A stretch of 64,000 bases of DNA from Pseudo-nitzschia pungens (taxonomy: Eukaryota; Bacillariophyta; Bacillariophyceae; Bacillariales; Bacillariaceae). Positions 1-10,868 of the stretch are shown here, piece after piece. The notes under the pieces were generated by a model, which searched no databases, had not been told where the DNA came from, and was given only the letters and a program-made list of their open reading frames with translations. The stretch lies in the NCBI GenBank assembly GCA_037355855.1, contig CM074760.1, forward strand, positions 1,914,501 through 1,978,500. The letters run 5' to 3'. The position numbers and the translations under genes were made by a program. Numbering within the stretch: the stretch's first letter is position 1; each line of letters begins with the position of its first letter.

Positions 1-1
1 T

Positions 2-818
2 GCGCGAGTCAGTGATAGGAACCGAAACGAGGTTCGTAAGAATCACGATGCTCGCCACTGTTACTTTCCACAACAACAGCGGCACCCATCGATTGAAACC
101 ATCACTGAAATGGCACAAAACCAAAGTCTTTTGGACATTTATGGCATTGGAGATTTGATCAGCATTACCAGTGATCTTTCATCTGTTTCTTCGTCGGTAG
201 AAGATGATGTCAGTTCGGTGACTTCAAACTCAAAAGGCAATTCATTGATGTCGGGTAAAATGCTTCCCCTATACGCCATGAAGTCCCTACTCAGGATCAG
301 TTCCACGGATTCTGATGTCATTTCTTTAGGATTAGAAGATGAAGAATCTATCTTGCTCGGTGAAATTTGAAGTTCTGCTGGATTTATCTCAATATTGACT
401 GGTTCCACGTTACGCACCGGGAATTTTTTTAATTGGGTGCAAGCCAAGATTTTTAAAAAAATTACGTATGCTTCTTTCAAATTTACCAATGAGTGCAGTT
501 TTCGTAGCACAATTCTTCGAAAGGAGGACAGAGACCCAATTGGTCACCCGGTTTTCTTCATAGAGCAACAGACTTCATTTACCTTCTCACTAAGTTGGAA
601 GATTGAACTGTTATCTATGGCATTTACTTACGCCTCAGACAAAATACCCCCGTGTACTATGCTGAATGTGGAGTACTGGAGAACATCATCGAGGATACAA
701 AGAAATGAGTCGGAACCTGAAGCGAATCTTTTCGAGTCGTCTGAGTGCTTCAGGGAGTGACGTCCCTTTTTTCCTTGATGAGTTGTTGGAATTAGATCAT
801 CCTGATCCTCCCCAGTGA
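2..818 (+). CDS. 3' end of an unknown gene, partial at the left edge (two exons proposed)
   Basis: A reading frame is open from the left edge through position 359. It is Ser/Asp-rich (SSVSSSVEDDVSSVTSN). I join it to 703..818 through GT at 360 and AG at 701-702, which completes a codon and gives an ending MSRNLKRIFSSRLSASG...LDELLELDHPDPPQ with stop TGA at 816-818. The proposed intron (343 bp) is longer than others in the window, so the junction is uncertain. The minus strand is also partly open (139..510), but it lacks a convincing continuation. The gene stops 40 bp before the end of the convergent gene at 859. No family is recognised. Confidence 0.4.
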
Positions 819-858
819 ACGCGACGGTGTTGCCGGCACTCTTTAGGCTGGATCGAAG

Positions 859-3800
859 TTAAGTTTGCCACAAGGGAGAATCTGCGATGCTTTTGTTTGC
901 AGCAGATACCCTGCCTTCGCAGTTCCCGAGTCCTTCGAAGCACTTCAGCTTTTTTTCTGCCGATTTCTTTGCCTTCTTCAGCCGAATGACATCTATCGTC
1001 AATTCTTTCCTCGCCTCCCTCTCCTCGTCGTATAATCTTGTTGCTCTCGTCAACGCATCTGTCATTTCGCTGTGTCGTTCGTGGCAAACGAGCAATTTTG
1101 AGGTTAGTGCATCGACGTTCCTCTGTTTACCTTCGACCTCCAACTTCAAAGTTTCAACCATCTGCTTTTGCTCCTTAATCTGTAGATTTTGCTCTCTCCA
1201 GCTCTCATGAATTTCCTGAATTCGTCTTTCGTAGTCTTCGTTAACAATGTTTCTAGCGTTGTCAATTTGCTTTTCTAGATCTTCACAAGCATCTTTTACC
1301 AAATCAAGTTCCTTCTCTTTTTGACTGCATTCAGACTTGGACCGCTCAAGCTCCGACAAAACAATCTCACATCTTCTTTTCATCTCGTCATATTCGCCCT
1401 TCTCAATCATTTTCTTAGCAGCACCTCTTGAATTATCGCTATTCCCATCTTCGTCATTGCCTGAAAACTGCAATTCGATCGGTTGATCACGAGTACCAGG
1501 AGCGATTTCGTTTTCAGAAAGTGGAGCAGCCACTATGTGTTCTAATTTCACGGCCGACTCGTTTAACTTCTTAAGGTTCTTGTTTTCTTTCAAAAGTTGT
1601 ATGATACGGTTCTCAAGTTTTTCGTTCTTCTCCTGCAATTGCAACACCAGTTCGCGATTTGCTGTACCAGACGCACCCGCTTCCGCTATCTTGTCATTTC
1701 GTGATGTATCACTACAGAGCTTATCGACCCAATTTATGGCAGTCGCTTCGTTCTGATTACGTTTGTAAGCAAGTACAAACTGATGGATGTCATCGAACCT
1801 AGGTGGCTTTCCTTTGTAATTTTTGTGGCGACTTAAAAAAATAGTCCACGGTGGTAAATGAATTTGATTGAAATTCATGAGAGCCATGGCAAGCTGTGGA
1901 GTAGCCATCTTGATGACCACGGTCTTCTTTACTTGACTACAAGACATCATGGATTTTTCAGATCCATGGTGCAACTTGCTAAAACCATATTTTCGCAATT
2001 GACCAATAAGTAGAGATTGCACGACCTGAATTTCACATTCTCCGTGTCGAGAATAGCCCTTTAATACTGGTTTAGCGAATACCGTCCGATTGAAATCTTC
2101 TTCTGTCCACCGATCACCATTCTCACTGGTTCCTTTGTCAGGTGTAGGCAATGGGCCTTGTGTTGGTAACAATGATGTCGGGTTTCCTTCGTGCTGATCT
2201 CTTGTCAAAGTCAGTTGAATCGCATCGTCATACACGATGCCGGACAACGCTATAAGTTTCGAGACAGATTCTTCTGAATCTGTCTCTAATCGATACAGCA
2301 AAGGACAGCACTCCTCCGTTCGCAGAATCATCTTCTGGTTCGCATGATGTTTATTGACAATGGATTTGTTCAGAAATGAGACAATGCTGTCAATAGGTAC
2401 AGGTTTAGTGGTCGTGACAAGACGACAAAACAAAGTCCGCGATACTATCGGTGTTGTCAATGTCCCCGAATCTGATGTTGACTTTTTACTTCTAGCAGGG
2501 GCGTTAGCTGTGGTATTGGCTATATCCGAAATGGCGTTTTTCGATACAGCTGTGTGAGAATCTGTGGCAGAACGAGACCTGAGCATCGGGGAAGGCGAAT
2601 CGCTCTCAGTGGTTCGAGATGACAACGAGCAAGTGGTAGAAGCAGTATTCGTGACCGAGTCACTCGTCTCTTCTGTGTTAACGGAGGGTATATGGCCATT
2701 TTTTTCTGGTTCGATGTGTTTTTGCCGCTGGTTCTGCACTTGGAAGTTCCGATGGCGTCGGAACACGATTATGGTGCCTTTCAATTTCATACCGCTCAGT
2801 TTCTCAACTATGGTTTGCGCCGCGAACGTTGAACTACAAAGGAGACGCGCACTCTGTTGTTTGTATCGGAATATATCAACAATCACATCCTCATCGAAGA
2901 GGGCCAATTTCTTGATCGAGGAATTGATGAAATCAAGCATCTCGTCCCATGACATGTGAGGTGGCTTCCTTGATAGAAATACCAAGCAGTGTTCGTCTTT
3001 CCAAGTGGGGGATGGTCGTTGACGAGCCTTGTCTGTTGGAACATCTTCGCTCCTATTTCTTCGAGATGGACCATGTGGTGAAGACAATGATGAAGGTAAT
3101 CCTAGATAACTTCTGGTGGTGGCGCCCGCCTTTGCGAGATGATTTGGGTGTCGTTGGAAATAGAGTCTAACACCTTCGACAACCAATTTGCGGTCGATGT
3201 GGTTCATGATGACATCTGATAACTCTTCTGACCTCATTGTTAGAGTCCAACCGCCGAGATTGGAAGAGGAAGCCGCAGTTTCGTAACAGTCTAAAACTGG
3301 AGGTTCGTTGCCGTCACCTGCCATATTGGTGTCGATCAAATGGCGATTGATGTATTCCCGAAACGACTCGGGTGTGAGTCGGTTCGGTGTTCTTGTAATG
3401 AAGATCTCACATTTTGCGCTCTTGTCCTTGTTCTCATTGATGGTGTTGGTGACTGTATTTGTATTGTTTGGTGAGGAAGAGTCATCCGTGGTACCTCTAT
3501 TAGGAGCTGGTGCTGACGAAGTATTGTCAGAGGTCAAGACATTCTCGGACCCATGTTCGGATCCACAAGAGCCATTCGACGTGCCATCTCGTCCCCCCGA
3601 TGATACACTGGCAGACGGATAGCTCCTATTGGAAGAACTATTTTCGTTGTCATTAGCAGCCACGTGTTTTCCCTTGGAACGTTTGGCAGGTCTCTCGCCA
3701 AGACCATCACCATCATCATCACCACAGTTGTTGTTGCTGTTGTTGTGTGCATCTCTCTTTCTGGTTTTCGTGCTATTCTCTCCGATGTTTTCATTACTGT

Positions 3801-4452
3801 TGTTGTTATGATCTTTTCGCGGACGATGCCGAGAAGGGCCGTTGCTGTTGCTGTTGTTATTGTTGTTTTTGCCTTTCTCGTTGCTTGCCGACCTTTTCTC
3901 CCCCTGCACCTCTTCATGAGATTGCACTACCCATGGCTCTACCCTAGGACGAATGTCAACCGAACCGGACGAAAAAACAGCCCCGTTGAGTTCCAAGAGC
4001 CACTTTCGTTGCTTTTGCTCTCGGACTTCGACGTAGTACTCGTTCTCTCTTGTCGCGTTTGTGTTCCGTTGGCAGTGGGCAACTGCTTTTGGTGCATTCC
4101 GATGTCGCCCGTGGTTCAGCTGAAAGTCCAGGGCGTCTGCAAGATGAAGTTCGGTCCAGGAGTGAGGAATCCGCGCTACGAACGAAACCGCCAGCTCTGG
4201 GCGATACTGAGAGGAGGAAGAAGGAGAAGAAGAGGCATTGTCGCCGCTGCTCCTTCCTCGCGTTCGTTCGTTCCGGAACTGATGCCTGTCGTATTCGCTT
4301 TCGTGCTGGAGTTGGTGTGAGTGTTGTCTGTACTCGTATTCGTTTTCTCTTGGCTCACGCTCCAGTCGAGCCCTTCGGTTGTTAACATGACGGTGACGAT
4401 TCATATTGTTGTGGTTGGTGTCGTAGTGACTAGGTTTGTAGCTGAACCGCAT
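859..4452 (-). CDS. Large Asn/Ser-rich protein with about five RRM-like modules and a C-terminal coiled coil
   Basis: Single-exon frame of 1197 codons. The first ATG is at 4452 (MRFSYKPSHY); the frame is open a little upstream without ATG. Residues 1-85 are basic and His/Arg/Asn-rich, and long Asn/Ser linkers follow. About five segments share the pattern beta strand, amphipathic helix, strands, helix, strand: near residues 86-175 (LAVSFVARIPHSW), 345-435 (CEIFITRTPNRL), 485-575 (HCLVFLSRKPPHM), 668-755 (TLFCRLVTTTKPV) and 805-880. Three of them close with similar text (FQRHPNH, FRRHRNF, LSRHKNY). This spacing and the strand-helix order resemble RRM folds without the RNP1/RNP2 aromatics. Residues from about 920 to the end are heptad-rich coiled coil (ENRIIQLLKENKNLKKLNES). 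Inference: a nucleic-acid- or protein-binding scaffold; the function is unknown. Confidence 0.8.
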   Translation of the reverse strand: MRFSYKPSHYDTNHNNMNRHRHVNNRRARLEREPRENEYEYRQHSHQLQHESEYDRHQFRNERTRGRSSGDNASSSPSSSSQYRPELAVSFVARIPHSWTELHLADALDFQLNHGRHRNAPKAVAHCQRNTNATRENEYYVEVREQKQRKWLLELNGAVFSSGSVDIRPRVEPWVVQSHEEVQGEKRSASNEKGKNNNNNSNSNGPSRHRPRKDHNNNSNENIGENSTKTRKRDAHNNSNNNCGDDDGDGLGERPAKRSKGKHVAANDNENSSSNRSYPSASVSSGGRDGTSNGSCGSEHGSENVLTSDNTSSAPAPNRGTTDDSSSPNNTNTVTNTINENKDKSAKCEIFITRTPNRLTPESFREYINRHLIDTNMAGDGNEPPVLDCYETAASSSNLGGWTLTMRSEELSDVIMNHIDRKLVVEGVRLYFQRHPNHLAKAGATTRSYLGLPSSLSSPHGPSRRNRSEDVPTDKARQRPSPTWKDEHCLVFLSRKPPHMSWDEMLDFINSSIKKLALFDEDVIVDIFRYKQQSARLLCSSTFAAQTIVEKLSGMKLKGTIIVFRRHRNFQVQNQRQKHIEPEKNGHIPSVNTEETSDSVTNTASTTCSLSSRTTESDSPSPMLRSRSATDSHTAVSKNAISDIANTTANAPARSKKSTSDSGTLTTPIVSRTLFCRLVTTTKPVPIDSIVSFLNKSIVNKHHANQKMILRTEECCPLLYRLETDSEESVSKLIALSGIVYDDAIQLTLTRDQHEGNPTSLLPTQGPLPTPDKGTSENGDRWTEEDFNRTVFAKPVLKGYSRHGECEIQVVQSLLIGQLRKYGFSKLHHGSEKSMMSCSQVKKTVVIKMATPQLAMALMNFNQIHLPPWTIFLSRHKNYKGKPPRFDDIHQFVLAYKRNQNEATAINWVDKLCSDTSRNDKIAEAGASGTANRELVLQLQEKNEKLENRIIQLLKENKNLKKLNESAVKLEHIVAAPLSENEIAPGTRDQPIELQFSGNDEDGNSDNSRGAAKKMIEKGEYDEMKRRCEIVLSELERSKSECSQKEKELDLVKDACEDLEKQIDNARNIVNEDYERRIQEIHESWREQNLQIKEQKQMVETLKLEVEGKQRNVDALTSKLLVCHERHSEMTDALTRATRLYDEEREARKELTIDVIRLKKAKKSAEKKLKCFEGLGNCEGRVSAANKSIADSPLWQT

Positions 4453-5328
4453 TTCTTTCTCCAAGTTGCAATCTGTGTAGTGCTCTTTCCCAATGTATGG
4501 TCCGTCGTCTCACCTTTTACCGCGCATTCAACTCTCGCGCCGACACTCTACTGAGAGTACGTATGAGAAACCCTCAGTTTTATTACAAGTAGTCCCGTCG
4601 CTAAACTATTGCTCCAAAATATTGGACGTGGTAAGACTTTAAACTTCATTCACAACTCCCACTCTTTTTTGGTTTTACTTAAAATCACAATTTTTTGGCC
4701 AGAGTAAGAGGCTATTACACAAAAAATTGTTGAGGATATATGCTCCAGTATACCCCTCACATTATTCATGGGTTTTAAGAAAAAAAAACGACGTAATCAA
4801 GTAGGGCTATTTAACTGGACCCGATAACTGCCATTAGGATAGTTGTTCGGCTTATATAATCAAGTGAGCTTAACCCCCACTGGATTAAGAGCATCACAAC
4901 GCAGAAAACAGAAACGGAAACCTTCATTTTTGAAATAAAAAGGGACGTTTGTTCAACGTCAGAGTTCTTTATACGCATTCGTAGAGGATGCATAATTATT
5001 ATTTGATACAGTAATTAGACTCGCTAGTGTAAAATAAATGAGCTTTACGCAGAAGGTGATCGAATTGTATTTTTAATAGAGTAAGTTACGAACCGTGTAA
5101 GCCTTACTTAACTTCTATTATTATTATTTACTTCTACTACTTCCAATGCATGATCAACTTCAGCGAGACTATTTTTTTTTCCAAGTAAAGCCGACTTACG
5201 GTAAGATCTTATTCTCAACAAACAGATTTTGTGAACGACCGGTCGACCGTCAACCGTCAAAATTCGATGCCGATAGCATTTTTTTTATTACAACTAATGT
5301 ACAGTAAGTTTTTACCGTACTCGTAATG

Positions 5329-5354
5329 CAACAACAACAACAACAACAACAACA
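5329..5354. repeat. (CAA)n microsatellite
   Basis: About 8.5 tandem CAA units directly upstream of the palindrome at 5371. Non-coding. Confidence 0.9.
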
Positions 5355-5370
5355 GTAAATCCTTACCGAT

Positions 5371-5392
5371 TACGAAGTAAGATTACTTCGTA
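5371..5392. repeat. Palindrome TACGAAGTAA-GA-TTACTTCGTA
   Basis: Perfect 10-bp arms with a 2-nt loop. The same arm word recurs in foldback arrangement at 21975-22002 and 33239-33260, and singly in most spacers of this window, so it is a dispersed intergenic motif. Confidence 0.85.
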
Positions 5393-6247
5393 CAAGTAAT
5401 TTAGTGTACGTTCCAGAACCGGTATTTATTTTTTGTTTCATGCAACCTACAAAATCGTTGGCCGCGAAGGCCGGACTCATATCCTGCGTTGCTACCGCAG
5501 CTACACGTAATACCAACGACTTGAGTACGGTACAAATGAGCAAAAGTAGTACCTTCCTTACCATCCCCCCTGGTGACTTCAAAAAAGATACCCTTCTTGG
5601 CATTTCTCCAATTACTGAGGATTGGTATGAAGAGGTGATACTAGCTACTACTACTACTAGTAGTAGTAATAATAATATCAGCTCTCACCACTGGTAGTAC
5701 CAGCAATCAAAAAAATGTATGGATGTGGTGGTTCTTGCTCTTGTACTACTCCTTAGTACGAAGTACTTGGAATGTCTGGACTGTCTGTTCAACAATTTCT
5801 TGTATCATTGAACTTGAATTGAAGACGTTGTACCTATGCTATGGAATGAGTAACAATTATTGGGGAAACAGGTCATACAAAAGGTTCAAAGTGATGGTGA
5901 GAAGTGGAACTGGTTAGATGATGAGTAAGAAGAAGCTTACTACTACCACGAGTAGGTCCTAGTACAGATTGTTGCAGCACATTATCTACTTCTAATAGTA
6001 GTAGCTCATTTTGTTCATCTTGTGTGTAGCCACAAGTCATTCATTTGTCAATGATACATACCACACAATATCCTTCTCGGACACCAAGAAGATGTAGACA
6101 CTCTACATCACATCTCATACTGACTACTACTACTAGTAGTAATAATTGTATCAGGACAAACTCTACCATACTTACTCTCTACATACTAGTTTACACAACA
6201 GTGCATTTTGAAGTAAGAAGATACTAGTACTATTCGATGATTTGATT

Positions 6248-7597
6248 CTATTCTTTCTTTCGTTTTCCTGTAATCAAGACCCATCCTTTCAGTTCCTTTT
6301 CAACTTTGAGATCGTCAAAATAGTGGGCGTAAGCTGCATTCAATATCATTTCTGATTGACTGGTCATGATGCCCGACAAACCCAATGGTGCACCCGGTTT
6401 GAGAAGTCTCGATATGTAGGGAGCTAATGACACCAGCGGTGCAGCCAAAATATTCGCTGCGAGAGCATCATAGATTGGTCCATTGAGATCCGGTGGTAAG
6501 GACTCGGCAGCCTCATGCGGTGAATCAGAGTCTTCCTTGCTACTGCTGTAGGCCTTTTGAAGTCGAATGCTCGTCGATTCGTCATCGCTGTCACTGATCG
6601 TCTGAACCAAGTCACTCAAATAATTCTTCATATCAACTTGATTGGTCCTTGCATTGGCGTTCGCGATGTGGACAGCATCGACATCAATGTCGACACCCAC
6701 GGCACGGGTAGTTGGTTCCAGTTTGCACGCTGCCATTCCCAGCACGCCCGATCCTGCACCGTAATCCATTACCAACATGTTGGGTCTTCGGACCACGTCG
6801 TGAATGAATTCCAAACACAACTGAGTTGTTGGATGCTCGCCTGTTCCAAAGGCAATTCCTCCCTGCAAATCGAGCTCAACAGTTTCGTCCATACTTATCT
6901 CGCCGTCGTTGTTCTTTTTCTCTGCTAGTGCTTCTGCAACTACTTCATCGGTATGCCAAGGGAATCGCAAGACAAAAGGTGGTAAAATGATGGGTTTCCA
7001 AGATTGTTGAACATGCAAAACCCAGTCTTTGTCCTCAACAATAGTGACGTTATTGTATCGTGGCAAATTCGGAAAGGTATCTTGAACAATCTCCATGATC
7101 CAGTCCAGGGACACCGAAGCAGGAAAGTGTGCCGATACATGGCAGTTATTCCAGCTGTGTGTAGTGACCGCCGTTCGAGTCATGCTGGTCTCATCAAATT
7201 CGTCGAAAATTGCCTTCTCGTCGATAGTTCCCCTATCCGCATCCACAATGCAGGTGCTAGCGGCCCCGAGTTCCATAAGAAAATTGCAAAGGAGTTGGGG
7301 CTCTTGATCTTTCATAATATTCGAGAATGTTACAGAACGAAGACTTGCAGCATCCGGAACTTCACTTTCCGATAATAATTCATTGCTGTCATGATTGTCC
7401 AGAGCATCGCCAGCATTCGATCTCAACGAGCTTGCTTTCTTCCCACTTTCCGCGATGTTGGAGAAGGACAACTTTCCTGCATTAAGGGTCGCATGAAATG
7501 CTGAAGTGAATCGATTGCTTTGAATCAAGAGTAACATGCAAAAAAAGAGTATCGATTGTCTCGGCGGTTTGGTTACCCCCGTTGTTTTCGTCTCCAT
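6248..7597 (-). CDS. prmA: PrmA-type ribosomal protein L11 lysine methyltransferase, probably plastid-targeted
   Basis: 449 aa, single exon, start ATG 7597. SAM-dependent methyltransferase of the PrmA family, which methylates ribosomal protein L11. Family hallmarks are visible: the GTGEHPTT motif at residues 251-258 (FGTGEHPTTQLCLEF), the SAM-binding glycine loop DYGAGSGVLGMAA at 278-290, acidic GVDIDVDAV at 301-309, and the ANILAAPL block. The N-terminus is a hydrophobic signal peptide (residues 14-33, SILFFCMLLLIQSNRF) followed by TSAFHATL. Known biology: diatom stromal proteins carry a signal peptide whose cleavage site has an ASAFAP-like motif with Phe at +1, so I infer plastid import, with L11 of the plastid ribosome as the likely substrate. 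The C-terminus (GWVLITGKRKKE) is typical. A Ser-rich insertion is present near residue 345. Confidence 0.9.
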   Translation of the reverse strand: METKTTGVTKPPRQSILFFCMLLLIQSNRFTSAFHATLNAGKLSFSNIAESGKKASSLRSNAGDALDNHDSNELLSESEVPDAASLRSVTFSNIMKDQEPQLLCNFLMELGAASTCIVDADRGTIDEKAIFDEFDETSMTRTAVTTHSWNNCHVSAHFPASVSLDWIMEIVQDTFPNLPRYNNVTIVEDKDWVLHVQQSWKPIILPPFVLRFPWHTDEVVAEALAEKKNNDGEISMDETVELDLQGGIAFGTGEHPTTQLCLEFIHDVVRRPNMLVMDYGAGSGVLGMAACKLEPTTRAVGVDIDVDAVHIANANARTNQVDMKNYLSDLVQTISDSDDESTSIRLQKAYSSSKEDSDSPHEAAESLPPDLNGPIYDALAANILAAPLVSLAPYISRLLKPGAPLGLSGIMTSQSEMILNAAYAHYFDDLKVEKELKGWVLITGKRKKE

Positions 7598-8298
7598 GAT
7601 GGCCGTAACCTTTCGCTGATACCTCAGTAGAAACTTCTTTCAATTAGTAGTCGACTTCAATCGCTGAACGGAGAAAGAGCGAAGGAAAATTACGATTAGG
7701 TTCAAATCTACGGCGTTTCAAGTTCCGTGTGCTGCCAGTTCGATGACAATGACGTGATAGCTCAAGAAGTTTAACTGAGTATGAAGGAAATAATAATTAT
7801 CGTCATGATGTTTTGATTGACCTTTTTCGATGATTGATGTCGATGTACGGTACACAAATCGTACGTACGTACTCGTAATGGTTGTTACTGTATTACGTAA
7901 GGTTACTGTAAGGTTATTCATAGAATTCATAGAACAACCCCGTTCCGAGCACGGAAGTGATAAAGCTGATACCGGTAAGGACATTACATTATGTTGTATG
8001 GATATGGGTGGATGAAAAAGCGTCATCGGTCACTGATTGCAAGGCTGATATTCGCGCCAAAGATCCAAGTTGCGGAGACGGTGCGGTTTTTGAATACTGT
8101 ACCGTAAGGCTTACGTATCGTACGGTAGGGAACAATCACGTAGTGTGGCAGGATCTTTCCCGATAACTTGCCATACATAGAGCCGGTATTGGCAGGGTAC
8201 GAATAAGTTACTCGTATGTGTGGATATTCGGTCGACGATGAAACATTAGGTTTTCCTCAGTTCTTGTAATTGTTGACAGCAACCGAACCACAGAAATA
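7598..8298. promoter_or_regulatory. Divergent intergenic region shared by the PrmA-like and HAD phosphatase genes
   Basis: 700 bp separate two divergent start codons (7597 minus, 8299 plus), so both promoters must lie here or in the flanking UTRs. No TATA box or other defined element stands out. The middle contains the GTACG/ACCGGTA-type intergenic words. Short open frames (7718..8026 minus, 7830..8015 plus) overlap each other and are not protein-like. Confidence 0.5.
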
Positions 8299-9108
8299 AT
8301 GCTCAGTTATTCTGCCTGGGTTATGTTCATTCTGACACGTTCGATGACGATTGCAACGGCTCTCTGTCATACCTCGTCGGGAATGGTACCCGAATTAGTT
8401 CTACTAGATCGGGACGGAGTAGTGAATGAAGATGTCGGGGCTCCTGGTGTTCTTCGTGCATCACAACTAGAATTGACGCCTGGTGCGGCGCTGGCCATGG
8501 GCCGACTCCGCCGTGCAGGGTGCAAAGTTGCGTTGATTACGAACCAAAGCTGTGTTGGAAAGGGGCTGATTACGAAAGAAGATCTGGTAGAAAAGATTCA
8601 CGGAAGGTTGCAAGAAATGCTATTGGATCAAGATCAAGATGCGAAGTTCGATCATATTTTCTTCTGCACGTCATTAAGCAATTCAAAAGACCACAGAAGG
8701 AAACCAAATCCAGGAATGATTGAGGAAACGATGGAACTATTTGAAATAAATACTCACCAAACGAGTAGTGACAGCGGCAGCAGCAATTTGTGTGATTCTG
8801 TTGTTTTCGTTGGAGATACGCTTACGGATATGGAAGCAGCAGCTCGTGCTGGAGTTCACATGCGTATACTGGTCCAGACAGGCTACGGCCAGGGAATCAT
8901 GGGAGGAAAACAAGCTCCAGAGTCAAATGGAGAAGTCGAAATTGTCTGTGATGAAGGGAGCAACATCCAAATCGAGGTTTCGACGGAGAATGTTGACGAT
9001 TCGCCGAAACCATCAATCTTCCCATTGCTTTACGCGAAAAATTTGTTTTCGGCTGTAGAGTGGATCCTAAATTGTGCAAAAGCAGAAAAGCCACGGAATG
9101 AACTTTGA
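8299..9108 (+). CDS. HAD-superfamily phosphatase, GmhB/histidinol-phosphatase-like
   Basis: 269 aa, single exon, ATG 8299. HAD motif I is LLDRDGVVNED (residues 35-45, nucleophile Asp37 and acid Asp39), motif II ALITNQS, motif III with Lys in RRKPNPGM, and motif IV FVGDTLTDMEAA. This set and spacing match the D,D-heptose 1,7-bisphosphate phosphatase / HisB-N group. The Cys/His zinc loop usual in GmhB just before RKPxPGM is not seen (CTSLSNSKDHRRKPNPG), so the true substrate is uncertain. About 55 extra residues follow the HAD core (after GYGQG). A short hydrophobic N-terminus (WVMFILTRSMTIATAL) could be a targeting signal, or translation could begin at a later Met. Confidence 0.85.
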   Translation: MLSYSAWVMFILTRSMTIATALCHTSSGMVPELVLLDRDGVVNEDVGAPGVLRASQLELTPGAALAMGRLRRAGCKVALITNQSCVGKGLITKEDLVEKIHGRLQEMLLDQDQDAKFDHIFFCTSLSNSKDHRRKPNPGMIEETMELFEINTHQTSSDSGSSNLCDSVVFVGDTLTDMEAAARAGVHMRILVQTGYGQGIMGGKQAPESNGEVEIVCDEGSNIQIEVSTENVDDSPKPSIFPLLYAKNLFSAVEWILNCAKAEKPRNEL

Positions 9109-10489
9109 TCGGGGCGATCGTCGGAGGATCTGAGGATCTTCGTGGCAAACATGAATCTTGCTACAGGTTGTGATGTTGATGCCTACAGAACTTGAAACAA
9201 AAGTTTTCGAGTGTTTCTCCAACGCATATGGCATTGTAGGCAAGATCTATATTGGAGTTCATGATTTGTCCAATTAGTTCTGTATATCTTTGTTGTGCCC
9301 TACATGCCATTTGGACAACCCAAGGAAGTTGCACCCTTTGATGAAGGACACACCATAGTGTGAAGATAGAATGGGGTCGACGAGCCCTTTACAAAAAGCT
9401 GATGACGAACTGCCGAGCCGTAGTATTGAATGATGACCTAGTACGCATTGGTGGTCAAGGAAGTTTTCCAGCAGAATCAGTCATGATTTGGTTTGAGTAT
9501 TGTCGTCGCAGTGACCCTGGTCGTATCACTTTGTCAACGGCATTCAATGGGTTCCTTGTTTTTCTGAAATGCGGGAATTTTCGCACCATTTTGCCTCTTT
9601 CCGTAGTCACAGGTGTGAGTCATCTTTGTGCTTGTTATCTGCTGCTCAAGTCGCAATTCGGTGACTGTGATAGAGATTGGAAAGGCTAACGATGAATGAG
9701 GACTGAAAAGCAAACCATAGCTAATGAAACATCTTTCGATGACTACAGGCAGTGCCACGGATGCCACACTTAGGTGAACATTCCTAAATGTCTATGAATT
9801 CAATCTCTCCATGGCAAAAGTTATACTAAGCTACTATCCATACACGTAGGTCATCAGTTCATGTAGAGATCAATTTGTCAGAGGGAGTATCAAGCAAAAA
9901 ATGCCTGCCCGTGGCCATCGTGACTTCACCACGCAGTCCATTTCGACTAACAATATCAGTAGTAGCTAGTAGTACTAGTAGTACATCCCATAGAAGGACA
10001 TGCCTTTAACATGGCTAAAACTCAGTGTTTCAGTCAAAGAACCCTGAAACCGTAACAGGAAACAATGATGCTGATAATATGACACTCCCTCGCAGAACTT
10101 TGCACGAATGCCTTGTGAACTCAACCAACTTACCAGAAATGAAACCAATGTCAACCATCTGTTTGGAGTGGCAAACAAGTTTTTAAAATCACCTTTTTTT
10201 AATTTTTATCAGCAATCGGATACCGGTAAGGTTACCCTCATCAACGTAGTTGTGAGATCGTTGTTCAATTACTGACTCAGTCACTCCCATAGTCCATACT
10301 TCATGCAAAGTACTACCGAAATGTCATAAATGTTTAGGGAAAATCGAAAGGTCAACTTTTCGAGATCGTGTGTAACCCCTATCAACCTATATTCATATCG
10401 TTGAAAAGCTTTTAAGACGAGGAGAACACAAATACGGTAAGATCTTACTATGAAGTATTTTTTTATCATGCTACTACGTTACGCAATAT
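9109..10489. other. Intergenic, no gene supported
   Basis: 1.4 kb after the phosphatase gene. The longest frame (9360..9689 plus) has no ATG start and no recognisable family, and overlapping minus-strand frames are equally open. A decayed transposase is possible but I could not support it. CTAGTAGTACTAGTAGTA runs occur at 9959-9985. Confidence 0.45.
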
Positions 10490-10868
10490 CGATAATACAG
10501 GGGGGGGACAGCAAGCAGCAGCAAGCAGCAACGCGTCGATAATACAGGGGGGGGACAGCAAGCAGCAACGCGTCGATAATACACGGGGGGAGGCAGCAAG
10601 CAGCAACGCGTCGATAATACAGGGGGGGACAGCAAACAGCAGCAACGAATTGTACTTACGAGGGCGTTGCTACTATACTCAACAATCCGTCTCCACCACC
10701 AGAAGACGCGTTGTTTTTGTACTGTAAAGGGATACCCTAGCGCAGCCAAGATTAAATCGATACAGCAGGGGGGGACAGCAAAGCGTCGATATACAGCAGG
10801 GGGAGCAGCAAGCAGCAACGCGTCGATAATACAGCAAGCAACAAGCAGCAACGCGTCGATAATACAGC

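Larger units (their letters stand above)
4453..6247. other. Intergenic, repeat-rich, no gene seen
   Basis: AT-rich spacer between the 5' end of the gene at 859-4452 and the 3' end of the PrmA-like gene. It holds runs of TACTACTACTAGTAGTAGTA at about 5640-5670 and 6125-6145, a CAA microsatellite and a palindrome (listed separately). The small open frames here (for example 5404..5697) are open on both strands and show no protein-like composition, so I do not call a gene. Confidence 0.6.

Noticed and set aside
139..510. 123-aa minus-strand frame near the left edge
   Set aside because: Opposite a plus-strand frame that is open to the window edge and splices to a plausible C-terminus; but the evidence is not decisive.
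3534..4320. Long antisense and off-phase frames (127-218 aa) opposite the Asn-rich gene
   Set aside because: Shadows of AAC/AGC-rich coding sequence; they read as Val/Leu/Cys low complexity.
9109..9770. Possible piggyBac-like transposase remnant
   Set aside because: Some minus-strand phrases look protein-like, but frames are broken and no DDE motif or terminal repeats were found.
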